Shown: positions 33,797 through 42,498 of the stretch, piece after piece | How the letters are laid out: every line of letters begins with the position of its first letter | Numbering within the stretch: the first letter of the stretch is position 1 | Assembly (NCBI GenBank): GCA_001898185.1 | Contig: MKTI01000002.1 | Span: forward strand, 1 to 64,000 | Direction of reading: 5' to 3' | Origin: Cellulomonas sp. 73-145 | Lineage (GTDB): Bacteria > Actinomycetota > Actinomycetes > Actinomycetales > Cellulomonadaceae | DNA length: 64,000 nt | The notes under the pieces: model-generated | Told to the model about the DNA's origin: nothing | The model's input: the letters and a program-made list of their open reading frames with translations, nothing else | The model's database searches: none | Position numbers and translations under genes: made by a program

Positions 33797-36439
33797 ATGG
33801 CCACGGACCGACGACGGGACGTGTACGCCGGCACTGCGCGCTTGGTAGCCACACGCCCGGCTCCTCGGAAGCCGGCTGTTGTCGCGCCGCGTGAGGCTCC
33901 TCAGACGCTGGACGGCGTGCCGGTGCTCCCCCGCACGTACGTGCCGCCGGGCCAGCTGTGGGACCGGCTGGACCGATCTGCCGACGCCGCGGTCACGGTC
34001 GTGGTGGCGCCCGCGGGCGCGGGCAAGACGCTCGGCACCGCCGGCTGGCTGCGCCGACCGGGTTCGGCCGGAGGGCGGCCGCCGTCGAGCGTGCGGTGGG
34101 TGCGGGGCGGACAGCTCGACGGTGAGGACCTGCGGGCAGCCGTCCGCTCCCGCCGGCCGGCGCGCGGCGGACCCGTCTCGTCGGGGCACAGCGCACTGCT
34201 GGTGGTGGACGACGCCGAGCACCTGGCCCCGTCGTGCCTCGCGGTCCTCGAGGAGGTGCTCGAGACCGGCTGGGACGGCGGCCGCGTGCTGCTGCTCACC
34301 CGCTGGGACCTGCCCCTGAGCAGGGTGGTCCCCCAGCTGCTCGGCACGCTCTGCGTGATCCGCGGCGACGCGCTGCGGCTCGACCCCGAGCACGCGCGGG
34401 CCCTCGTGCGGCGGCATGCGCCGGACTGCCCACCCGACGTGCTGGAGCGGATCGTGCAGCAGGCCGCCGGCTGGTGCGCGGCGCTGGTGCTCGCAGCGCG
34501 GGCCGCCCGGACGGCAGCACCGGCGGGGCTGGAGTCGTGGCCCACCGTGCCCGGCCCGGTGGTCTCCGACTTCGTGGCGCACGAGGTGCTGGCCGGCCTG
34601 GGCCCACGACAGCGGCACCTCCTGATGTCGCTCGCGCACGAGCCGGCCGTCACCGCCGGCACGGCGGCTCACCTCGCGCACGACGCGGGCGCAGGGCGCC
34701 TGCTCGAGGAGCTGGAGGCCACCGGGCTCCTCGTGACGCACGAGCCGGGCCCGGCGGGCGCGGACCTCTACCGGGTGCACCCGGTGCTGGCCGAGACCGC
34801 CCGGCGCCGGCTCGCCGCCGGTGGAGCGGACGCAGCCCGGGCGCGGGCGACGATCGCGCGCGCCGCCCGGATCGACCTCGCCGGCGGGGACCTCGGCGCC
34901 GCCGCGACCCGCACGCTCGTCGGTGCCGGGCCGGACCGTGCGGCAGCGCTGCTCGCCAGCCACGGGCTCTCGATGGTGCTCGGAACCGATCCGGCTCGTT
35001 TCCGTGCGGTGGCCGCGCGCTGCACCGACGCGCTCGGCACCCGGACCAGTGCGCGCCTGGCGCTGGCCGTCGACCGCTGGATGTCCGGGGACGAGTCCGG
35101 GGCTGTGGCGGGGCTGGCCGACGTGTGTCCCGCGGCTCCTGTGACGGACGGTCGAGACGTCGAGATCGCCCGACTGCTGAAGGCGCTTCTCGGACTCGAG
35201 CCGCTCGCGCCGGCGTGCTCGGCGGCCGTCCAGGCTCTCGCCGTCACGACCGCCGGGCAGCGCCCGGGGCGGCGAGCGCTCCTGCTCGCCCTGGTCGGCG
35301 AGGGTCAGCTGTGGCTCGACGACCTGGCAGCGGCGGAGGCCACGCTCGGGAACGCCGCGGCGGCGGCGCGGTCCGACGCCAGCGACCGCCTGCTCTCCGA
35401 GGTGCTCGCGCACCTGGCGCTCGCCCGCTACGCGCTCGGCTGGCCGGGCGCCGCCGCGGAGCTGGCCCGGCGCGGGCAGCGCGCGTGGCCGGCGGAGACG
35501 CGTACGACCCTGGCCGAGGCGGTCCTGTCCCTCGCCGCCCTGCACGCCGACCCGTGGGCGGCGGCCGCCGACGAGGTCGTCCCCCGACGGTCGGGTGGCC
35601 GACCGCCCGGGCGGTTCTGGTCGCACGCGGGCCAGGCTCTGCGGCTGGCGATCCAGGGACGCTGCACGGCTGCGCTTGAGCTGCTCGACTCACCCATCGA
35701 GCTGCCGCCCTTGCCGCGCTCGCTCGACGTGGCCCGGCACGCCCTGCGGGTTCTCATCAGCACCGCAGCCGACGACGTCGCGGCACTGACCGTCTCCGCC
35801 GAGCGGCTCGCGTCATTGGGTGCCGGTGCCGAGGCCGAGCTGGCCGCCGGGCTGCTCGCCGCGCGGAACGGGGACCTGAACGGCGGCCTCGCCGCGTTGC
35901 GGAGAGCGGCGACGACGCCGGCGCTCGCGCAGCCGGACACCGTGGGCATCGCCCTGGTCGCGGCAGCCCAGGTGGCCGACACCCTCGGCGACGGGCCCTT
36001 CGCCGACCTCCTGCTGGAGGAGGGCCTGCAGCGCGCCGAGAGCAGGCGCGACGCCCTGTCCATGGTCGGCTGGCTGGGGCACGTGACGCCGGTGCACGCG
36101 TTGCTCGACCGTTCGAGCGCCCGCAGCCGCTCCCGCTGGACGGCGCACCTGCTGGACCAGGCCCGCACCCACCGGTCATTGGCCGCGCTCGTCTCGCACG
36201 CCAGCCCCACCCCGGCCGAGTCCCGGCTCGCGCGCCGCGACGTGGTGGCGTCGCTCACGCCCCGTGAGCGTGACGTCCTCGACCGCCTGGCCCGCGGCGC
36301 CAGCTACGCGGACATCGCCGCCGACCTGGTGGTGAGCACCAACACGGTGAAGACCCACGTCGCGAGCCTCTACGCCAAGCTCGGCGCCGGACGCCGCAGC
36401 GAGGCGCTGGCCACCGCCCGCACGCTGCTGCTGTTGTAG
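33797..36439 (+). CDS. Large LuxR-family (MalT-type) transcriptional regulator
   Basis: An 880-residue STAND-type regulator. A P-loop ATPase region carries Walker A (VVVAPAGAGKT) near residue 70 and Walker B (ALLVVDDAEHL) near 140. A long Ala/Leu-rich helical repeat region, probably TPR-like, occupies about 320-800. A C-terminal LuxR helix-turn-helix (LTPRERDVLDRLARGASYADIAADL and TNTVKTHVASLYAKLGAGRR, each by position near 815-865) completes it. The inducer is unknown. ATG at 33797 was chosen for the GACGGGGG-type site upstream; ATG at 33665 and GTG at 33659 are alternatives. Its targets are not evident. Confidence 0.85.
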   Translation: MATDRRRDVYAGTARLVATRPAPRKPAVVAPREAPQTLDGVPVLPRTYVPPGQLWDRLDRSADAAVTVVVAPAGAGKTLGTAGWLRRPGSAGGRPPSSVRWVRGGQLDGEDLRAAVRSRRPARGGPVSSGHSALLVVDDAEHLAPSCLAVLEEVLETGWDGGRVLLLTRWDLPLSRVVPQLLGTLCVIRGDALRLDPEHARALVRRHAPDCPPDVLERIVQQAAGWCAALVLAARAARTAAPAGLESWPTVPGPVVSDFVAHEVLAGLGPRQRHLLMSLAHEPAVTAGTAAHLAHDAGAGRLLEELEATGLLVTHEPGPAGADLYRVHPVLAETARRRLAAGGADAARARATIARAARIDLAGGDLGAAATRTLVGAGPDRAAALLASHGLSMVLGTDPARFRAVAARCTDALGTRTSARLALAVDRWMSGDESGAVAGLADVCPAAPVTDGRDVEIARLLKALLGLEPLAPACSAAVQALAVTTAGQRPGRRALLLALVGEGQLWLDDLAAAEATLGNAAAAARSDASDRLLSEVLAHLALARYALGWPGAAAELARRGQRAWPAETRTTLAEAVLSLAALHADPWAAAADEVVPRRSGGRPPGRFWSHAGQALRLAIQGRCTAALELLDSPIELPPLPRSLDVARHALRVLISTAADDVAALTVSAERLASLGAGAEAELAAGLLAARNGDLNGGLAALRRAATTPALAQPDTVGIALVAAAQVADTLGDGPFADLLLEEGLQRAESRRDALSMVGWLGHVTPVHALLDRSSARSRSRWTAHLLDQARTHRSLAALVSHASPTPAESRLARRDVVASLTPRERDVLDRLARGASYADIAADLVVSTNTVKTHVASLYAKLGAGRRSEALATARTLLLL

Positions 36440-36458
36440 GAGCTCCCGCCGCGCGGCG

Positions 36459-37004
36459 CTACGCCGGATCGGGTCCGGGCACGTCCGCGGTCGGCTTCGC
36501 GTCCAGGGTCGGCTTCGCGTCGAGGGCCGGCACGTCCGTGGTCGGCTTCTCGCCCGCGGCGAGCGACGCGAGGATCTGCTGGATCGCCGCGTCCTGAGCC
36601 AGCAGGTGCGCCTGGATCTGCCGCGCCTCCTCCAGCACCGCCGACGCGTCGTTGTAGGTGGCGAGCGAGCGCTCGTCGGCCGCCGCGGCCTGCACGTTCT
36701 GGCCCACGATGATGATGGGCAGCAGCACCAGCTGCAGGAACGTCTGGGCGATCCACGCGACGATCACCAGCCGGTCGCCGGACTTGAACGCCGCAGGCGC
36801 GCTGACCAGGGCCAGCACCGTGAACACGTACGCGGTCCACATGGTGCCGACGATCAGCGTGATCCGCAGACCGACCCGGGCGTTGAACCGCCCCACGAGT
36901 CCGCTGCCGTGCACCTGGGCGGCCGCCGCGGCGACCTTCGGCGGCCCGGCCTGCTGGCGGCGGGCGATGTGCGGGTGCGGGATGTACTCGAAGAGGTCCG
37001 GCAT
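36459..37004 (-). CDS. DUF1003 membrane protein
   Basis: A 181-residue protein. A soluble N-terminus precedes two membrane helices (LIVGTMWTAYVFTVLALVSA and VIVAWIAQTFLQLVLLPIII), then QNVQAAAADERSLATYNDAS, the typical DUF1003 post-membrane motif. The C-terminal tail carries short repeats (DAKPTLDAKPT), from a duplicated GTCGGCTTCGCGTC stretch in the DNA near 36490-36520. DUF1003 function is unknown. The gene converges on the LuxR gene with 19 bases between them. Confidence 0.88.
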   Translation of the reverse strand: MPDLFEYIPHPHIARRQQAGPPKVAAAAAQVHGSGLVGRFNARVGLRITLIVGTMWTAYVFTVLALVSAPAAFKSGDRLVIVAWIAQTFLQLVLLPIIIVGQNVQAAAADERSLATYNDASAVLEEARQIQAHLLAQDAAIQQILASLAAGEKPTTDVPALDAKPTLDAKPTADVPGPDPA

Positions 37005-37115
37005 GGCGCGAGTATCGCGGCGCTGGGCGACGGAACCGGGCAGGCACGGCGCAGTCGCGCATGGGAAGGTCGGACAGGCGTCCGCGGTGGTCGCCAGGCA
37101 CGGACGGGAGCGGTC

Positions 37116-38144
37116 ATGCAGGATCCCACGCAGAGCCCGGCACCGGCAGCGTCGCCGTCAGGCCTCCCGCGTCCGGGGTCGCCCGACTGGATGCGCCCTC
37201 TGGGCCGCACGGGCATCACCGTCTCTGCGGTGTGCGCCGGCGGCAGCCCGCTCGGCAGCATGCCGGCGCTGTACGGCCGGGACGTCAGCCGGGACGAGGG
37301 CATCGCGACCGTGCGGGCGCTGCTGGACAGCCCGATCCGCACCATCGACACGTCCAACGGGTACAGCGACGGCGAGAGCGAGCGGCGCATCGGCGCCGCG
37401 CTGGCCCAGGTGGGCGGCAAGCCGGCCGACGTGGTGGTGATCACCAAGGTCGACGCCGACGGCCGGGACTACTCGGGCGACCGGGTGCGCGCCTCGGTGG
37501 CCGAGAGCATGCAGCGCCTCGGCCTGGACCACCTGCCGCTGGTGCACCTGCACGACCCGGAGGCCTTCGAGTTCGCGGAGCTGACCGCACCGGGCGGTGC
37601 GGTGGACGCCCTGGTCAGCCTGAGGGAGTCCGGCGTGGTCGGCTCGATCGGCCTGGCCGGCGGGCGGGTGCAGGAGATGGCGCGGTACCTGGCCCTCGGG
37701 GTGTTCGACGTGCTGCTGGTGCACAACCGCTGGACGCTCTTGGACCGCAGCGCCGCGGACCTGCTGGCCGAGGCCGAGCGGCGCGGGATGGGGCTGATCA
37801 ACGCCGCGGTGTACGGCGGCGGCATCCTGGCCGGCGGCAGGTCAGGTGGGTCGGGCGGCACCGGTCCGGCCCGGTACGGGTACCGGCCGGCGCCGCCGGA
37901 GATCCTGCAGGCGGTCGACGCGATGCGTCAGGTGTGCGAGCGGCACGGCACCGACCTGCGGACGGCCGCGCTGCAGTTCTCGTTGCGGGACCCGCGGTTC
38001 GCCACCACCGTCGTCGGCATGAGCCGCCCCGAGCGGGTGGCGGCGACGGTGTCCGCGGCGCAGCAGCAGCTGCCGGAGGCGATCTGGGACGAGCTGGAGG
38101 CCCTGCTGCCGCCGTCGCGCGTCTGGCTGGACGCCCCGCTCTGA
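37116..38144 (+). CDS. Aldo/keto reductase
   Basis: NAD(P)H-dependent oxidoreductase of the AKR fold, 342 residues. Seen are IRTIDTSNGYSDGESERRIG (catalytic Asp/Tyr region), VVVITKVDADGRDYSG (catalytic Lys), a HLHDPE segment in the position of the active-site His, and a late VVGMSRPERV cofactor-binding stretch. It resembles the D-threo-aldose 1-dehydrogenase-like branch. The substrate is unknown. GGGAG lies upstream of the ATG at 37116. It converges on the pirin gene with 13 bases between them. Confidence 0.88.
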   Translation: MQDPTQSPAPAASPSGLPRPGSPDWMRPLGRTGITVSAVCAGGSPLGSMPALYGRDVSRDEGIATVRALLDSPIRTIDTSNGYSDGESERRIGAALAQVGGKPADVVVITKVDADGRDYSGDRVRASVAESMQRLGLDHLPLVHLHDPEAFEFAELTAPGGAVDALVSLRESGVVGSIGLAGGRVQEMARYLALGVFDVLLVHNRWTLLDRSAADLLAEAERRGMGLINAAVYGGGILAGGRSGGSGGTGPARYGYRPAPPEILQAVDAMRQVCERHGTDLRTAALQFSLRDPRFATTVVGMSRPERVAATVSAAQQQLPEAIWDELEALLPPSRVWLDAPL

Positions 38145-38157
38145 CCCCGTGGGCGGG

Positions 38158-39159
38158 TCAGCCGCGCGGCGCGAGCCGCAGGGGCGGCAGCACCGGCGCC
38201 GGCAGCGGTGCGTGCGGATGGTCCGCGACGCGGCCGAACCGGGACCCGTCGTCGCCGCCGAGCACCTGCGCACCCCCGTCCGGTTCGGCACCGATCTCCG
38301 CCTGCCACTGCGCCCGCGCCTGCACCACGTCCTCGTGCGAGCGCCCGACGAAGTTCCACCACATGACGATGCGCTCCCCCAGCGGCCGGCCGCCCAGCAG
38401 CAGCAGCCGCACCGGCGTGTCACCGGCCACCACGGTCAGCTGCGTGCGGCCGGGCGCCAGGTAGAGCAGCTGCTCGGCCACCCCGTGCGTCCCGGCCACC
38501 TGCACCTCGCCCCGGTCCACCAGCACGCCGTGCTCGAAGTCGGGGTCGACGACGAACGTGTGCTGCGAGCCGGCGTCGAGCAGCAGCTCGGCACCGAGCA
38601 ACGGGGAGAACGTCGGCACCGGTGACACCGCGCCGGCCAGCGCCCCGAGGAACACCCGCACGGTCACCCCCTCCAGCCGCAGGGCCGGCGGCGCATAGTG
38701 CTGGAACGCCGGCGCCGTGTCGCGGTGCACCGCCGGCAGGGCGGTCCACAGCTGCACGCCGTGCAGCAGGGTGGTGCGCGCGGTCGAGTCCTCGGAGTGG
38801 CTGATGCCGTGCCCGGCCGTCATCAGGTTGAGCTGACCGGGCCTGACCAGGACGTGCGTGCCGAGGCTGTCGCGGTGCTCGATCTCGCCGGAGAACAGCC
38901 AGCTGACCGTCTGCAGCCCGGTGTGCGGGTGCGGGGGCACGCGCATGCCGCCGGTCACCGACACGTCGTCCGGCCCGTAGTGGTCGAGGAAGCACCACGC
39001 GCCGATCAGCGAGCGGGCGCGCTGCGGCAGCGTGCGCCGCACGGTCATGGCGCGGATGCCGCCGAGCGGGACGTCGCGCGGCTCGAGGACCTGCACGGCC
39101 TCCGTGGCACCGGAGCCGTCGCACACCGTCTCGGTCGGCGCCTGCTCGAGGTTCGTCAT
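38158..39159 (-). CDS. Pirin family protein
   Basis: Bicupin of 333 residues with the pirin metal site HPHTGLQTVSWLFSGEIEHRDS (quoted to show two His and one Glu) and LMTAGHGISHSE, the fourth ligand region. PFDHYGP-type motif appears as CFLDHYGPDDV. Bacterial pirins include quercetin dioxygenases and redox-linked regulators; the role here is open. ATG at 39159 is followed by MTNLEQAPTETVCDG. Its upstream region faces the divergent Gfo/Idh gene 107 bases away. Confidence 0.9.
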   Translation of the reverse strand: MTNLEQAPTETVCDGSGATEAVQVLEPRDVPLGGIRAMTVRRTLPQRARSLIGAWCFLDHYGPDDVSVTGGMRVPPHPHTGLQTVSWLFSGEIEHRDSLGTHVLVRPGQLNLMTAGHGISHSEDSTARTTLLHGVQLWTALPAVHRDTAPAFQHYAPPALRLEGVTVRVFLGALAGAVSPVPTFSPLLGAELLLDAGSQHTFVVDPDFEHGVLVDRGEVQVAGTHGVAEQLLYLAPGRTQLTVVAGDTPVRLLLLGGRPLGERIVMWWNFVGRSHEDVVQARAQWQAEIGAEPDGGAQVLGGDDGSRFGRVADHPHAPLPAPVLPPLRLAPRG

Positions 39160-39266
39160 GCGCCCATGGTCACCCCGGGCCGCCGCCGACGGCAGGGGCG
39201 TCCCGCCACGCCGCGTACGGGTGCCGGCTGCGCCTGGTGGAGCGCCGCCCGGGTCAGGATGTGCGC

Positions 39267-40466
39267 ATGGACCCGGACAACTCCCCTGCCCCTGCCCAGC
39301 GACCCCGCCTGCGCATCGGGATGGTGGGCTACGCGTTCATGGGCCGGGCGCACTCGCACGCCTGGCGCACGGCACCGCGGTTCTTCGAGCTGCCGATGCT
39401 GCCGGAGCTGACGGTCCTGGCCGGCCGCGACGCCGCGGCCGCACGCGCGGCAGCGGACACGCTGGGGTGGACGGACGTCGAGACGGACTGGCGGGCGCTC
39501 GTCGCGCGCGACGACGTCGACCTCGTGGACGTCTGCACCCCGGGCGACACGCACGCGGAGATCGCGATCGCGGCGCTCGAGGCCGGCAAGCACGTGCTGT
39601 GCGAGAAGCCGCTGGCCAACTCGGTGGCGGAGGCGGAGGCGATGACGGCGGCCGCCGCACGCGCCGCCGAGCGCGGGGTCGTGGCGATGGTCGGCTACAG
39701 CTACCGGCGCGTGCCCGCGATCCAGCTCGCCCGCCAGCTCGTGGCCGAGGGGCGCATCGGGACCGTGCGGCACGTGCGCGCCCAGTACCTGCAGGACTGG
39801 CTCGCAGACCCGGAGGCGCCCCTGTCGTGGCGGCTCGACCGGCAGAAGGCCGGATCGGGTGCGCTCGGGGACATCGGCGCGCACATCGTGGACCTGACGC
39901 AGTTCATCACCGGTGACCGGCTGACCGAGCTGACGGCGATGCTCGAGACGTTCGTCAGCGAGCGTCCCGTGGCCGTCGGCTCCTCCGGGCTGGGCGGGAC
40001 CCCCGGCACCGAGCGGGGACCCGTCACGGTGGACGACGCCGCGGTGTTCATGGGGCGCCTCGGCAACGGCGCCCTCGCCACGTTCGAGGCGACGCGCTTC
40101 GCGTGGGGACGACGCAACTCGATCCGCCTGGACATCGACGGCACGGACGGCGCGCTGGCGTTCGACTTCGAGGACATGAACGTCCTGCAGGTCTTCGACG
40201 CGCACGAGGATCCACGCACCGCCGGGTTCCGGCGCATCCAGGTCACCCAGCCGGTGCACCCGTACACCGGCAGCTGGTGGCCGGCCGGGCACGGGCTGGG
40301 GTACGAGCACGCGTTCACCCACCAGGTGGTCGACCTGGTGCGGGGCATCGCGGCCGGGCAGCAGCCGGAGCCGACCTTCGCGGACGGGCTGCAGGTGCAG
40401 CGGGTGCTCGCGGCCGTGGAGCGGTCCGCGCAGGGCCGCACCTGGGAGCGCGTCGAGACGGACTGA
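39267..40466 (+). CDS. Gfo/Idh/MocA family oxidoreductase
   Basis: NAD(P)-dependent sugar or inositol-type dehydrogenase, 399 residues. The Rossmann start is RIGMVGYAFMGRAHSHAW, and VDVCTPGDTHAEIAIAALEAGKHVLCEKPLA (by position near 95-125) carries the family EKP motif with the catalytic Lys. GALGDIGAHIVDL gives the catalytic Asp/His block. Two starts are possible: ATG 39267, preferred by the family start, or GTG 39237. An LLM oxidoreductase follows after 109 bases. The substrate is unknown. Confidence 0.9.
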   Translation: MDPDNSPAPAQRPRLRIGMVGYAFMGRAHSHAWRTAPRFFELPMLPELTVLAGRDAAAARAAADTLGWTDVETDWRALVARDDVDLVDVCTPGDTHAEIAIAALEAGKHVLCEKPLANSVAEAEAMTAAAARAAERGVVAMVGYSYRRVPAIQLARQLVAEGRIGTVRHVRAQYLQDWLADPEAPLSWRLDRQKAGSGALGDIGAHIVDLTQFITGDRLTELTAMLETFVSERPVAVGSSGLGGTPGTERGPVTVDDAAVFMGRLGNGALATFEATRFAWGRRNSIRLDIDGTDGALAFDFEDMNVLQVFDAHEDPRTAGFRRIQVTQPVHPYTGSWWPAGHGLGYEHAFTHQVVDLVRGIAAGQQPEPTFADGLQVQRVLAAVERSAQGRTWERVETD

Positions 40467-40575
40467 CCGGGTGCAGCAAACGGAGGTCCCTTCCGCTTGA
40501 CGCCGGACGGGGCCCCGTGTGCAGAGTGCTGCTGGCGGCTCTCGCCGTCTCCCGCTCGTACCTCGAGGAGCACCC

Positions 40576-41451
40576 ATGCGCGTCGGCATCCACCTCATGC
40601 GGTTCGACAGCGTCACCCCCGCCGACCTGCGCGGCGAGCTCGCGCGGACGGTCGAGACGGCGGACGCGGCCGGCGTCGCCTGGATCTCGGTGATGGACCA
40701 CTACTTCCAGATGATGCGCGCCGGGTTCCCAGCCGAGGACCCGATGCTCGAGGCGTACACGACGCTGGGCTACCTCGCGGGGCACACCGAGCGCGCGGAG
40801 CTGGGCGTGCTGGTCACCGGGGTGACCTACCGGTACCCGGGGCTGCTGGCGAAGATCGTCGCCACCCTCGACGTGCTCAGCGGCGGGCGCGCCGCGCTCG
40901 GCATCGGCGCGGCCTGGTACGAGGAGGAGCACGCCGCCCTCGGGGTGCCGTTCCCGCCGCTGTCCGAGCGGTTCGAGCGCCTCGAGGAGACGGTGCAGAT
41001 CGCCCGGCAGATGTGGGACCCGTCCGACGAGGGCCCGTACACCGGTCGGTACTACCAGCTGGACCGCACGCTGTGCTCCCCGCTGCCCCTGCACCGGCCG
41101 GAGATCATGATCGGCGGCTCCGGAGAGAAGAAGACCCTGCGCCTGGTCGCGCAGTACGGCGACGCCTGCAACCTGTTCGGCGCCACGCCCGACGAGGTCG
41201 CCCACAAGCTCGAGGTGCTCCGTGCGCACTGCGCCGACGTGGGCCGCGACCCGGCCGAGATCCGGGTGACGGTGCTCAACGGTGGCGACGAGCTGCTGAA
41301 CGGCGACGTCGCCGGGTTCGTCGACACGATGCGGCCGTTCGCGGACCTCGGGGTGGAGACGGTCATCCTGCGGCCGCCGGCCACGTCGCTGCACGCCTGG
41401 GTGCGCGACGCCGTGGTGCCCGCGGTGGAACCGCTCGCCGAGCTGGGCTGA
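40576..41451 (+). CDS. LLM-class (F420-type) flavin-dependent oxidoreductase
   Basis: A 291-residue TIM-barrel oxidoreductase of the luciferase-like family. It shows GIHLMRFDSVTPADL at the start, VMDHYFQM, the VTGVTYRYPGLLAKIVATLDVLSGGRAALGIGAAWYEEEH block (by position near 75-115) and MIGGSGEKKTLRLVAQYGDACN. The family in actinobacteria commonly uses F420 rather than FMN. GAGGAG is well placed before the ATG at 40576. A TTGACG hexamer about 75 bases upstream may be part of its own promoter. Confidence 0.9.
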   Translation: MRVGIHLMRFDSVTPADLRGELARTVETADAAGVAWISVMDHYFQMMRAGFPAEDPMLEAYTTLGYLAGHTERAELGVLVTGVTYRYPGLLAKIVATLDVLSGGRAALGIGAAWYEEEHAALGVPFPPLSERFERLEETVQIARQMWDPSDEGPYTGRYYQLDRTLCSPLPLHRPEIMIGGSGEKKTLRLVAQYGDACNLFGATPDEVAHKLEVLRAHCADVGRDPAEIRVTVLNGGDELLNGDVAGFVDTMRPFADLGVETVILRPPATSLHAWVRDAVVPAVEPLAELG

Positions 41452-41485
41452 TCCCGCTCCCGGTTCCGTGCACCGCCCGCGCGGC

Positions 41486-42445
41486 TCATGCCGCCCAGGT
41501 GGCGCGGTACTCGCTCGGCGACGTGTGCAGGTGCCGGCTGAACGCCGCCCGCAGGCCGGCGCCGGTGCCGAACCCGCAGCGGGCCGCCACCGCGTCGACC
41601 GTCAGCTCGGTGCGCTCCAGCAGCTCCTGGGCCCGGCGCAGCCGCTCCCGCACCAGCCACTGCCCCGGGTTGCGCCCGTAGACGTCGAGGAACCGGCGGG
41701 TCAGCTGCCGCTCGCTCAGGTGGGCACGTGCCGCGAGGTCGCGCACCCGGATCGGCTCGCCGAGGTGGCGCAGCGCCCAGTCCGCGACGTCGGCGACCGT
41801 CGACGCCGCCACGTCCGTCACCGGGCCCAGCATGTACTGCGCCTGGTCGGCGGCCCGGTGCGGCGGGGTGACCATCCGGCGGGCGAGCTCGTTGGCCACC
41901 GCCGTGCCGTGGTCCTGCCGGACCAGCTCGATGCACAGGTCGATCCCGGCGGCGGTGCCGGCCGAGGTGTGGATGCGGTCGTCCTGCGTGTAGAGCACGC
42001 TCGCGTCGACCCGCACGCGCGGGTAGCGGCGCGCCAGCTCGTCGGCGTGCATCCAGTGCGTGGTCGCCCGGCGCCCGTCGAGCAGACCGGCCTGCGCCAG
42101 CACGAAGGCGCCCGAGCAGATCGACGCGATGCGGGCGCCCCGACGGTGCGCCTCGCGCACGGCCTCGACCAGGGCCGCCGGCTGCTGCTCGTGGACGTCG
42201 GTGCACGCCGGCACGATCACCGTGTCGGCTGTCACCAGCTCCTCCAGCCCGGCGTCGCCGCCGACGACGAAGCCGGGACCGACCGCCGCGCCCGGCTCGG
42301 TGGCGCAGACCTGCAGCCGGTACCAGGGGTCGACCAGGTCCGGACGCGGGATGCCGAACACCTCGCACGGCACCGCGACCTCGAAGATCGGCGCGCCCGG
42401 CATCACCGCGAGCGCCACGCGGTGCGTGTCCGTTCTGTTGCGCAT
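41486..42445 (-). CDS. GlxA-type transcriptional regulator (DJ-1/PfpI domain plus AraC HTH)
   Basis: A 319-residue regulator. The N-terminal DJ-1/PfpI-like domain includes ASICSGAFVLAQAGLLDGRRATTHW (about 108-132) with the nucleophile-elbow Cys. The C-terminal AraC domain has IRVRDLAARAHLSERQLTRRF and a second helix-turn-helix ending SPSEYRATW. Related proteins regulate amino-acid or quaternary-amine use. It is divergent from the APC permease (53 bases), a probable target. Confidence 0.9.
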   Translation of the reverse strand: MRNRTDTHRVALAVMPGAPIFEVAVPCEVFGIPRPDLVDPWYRLQVCATEPGAAVGPGFVVGGDAGLEELVTADTVIVPACTDVHEQQPAALVEAVREAHRRGARIASICSGAFVLAQAGLLDGRRATTHWMHADELARRYPRVRVDASVLYTQDDRIHTSAGTAAGIDLCIELVRQDHGTAVANELARRMVTPPHRAADQAQYMLGPVTDVAASTVADVADWALRHLGEPIRVRDLAARAHLSERQLTRRFLDVYGRNPGQWLVRERLRRAQELLERTELTVDAVAARCGFGTGAGLRAAFSRHLHTSPSEYRATWAA

Positions 42446-42498
42446 GACGGCGATGGTGCCACTTCTCGGTCGGCTCGGCGGCGCGGTGCGATGACGTC

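Noticed and set aside
40496..40530. Definite promoter before the LLM oxidoreductase
   Set aside because: TTGACG is present but no good -10 stands at 16-18 bases; kept only as a remark in the gene entry.
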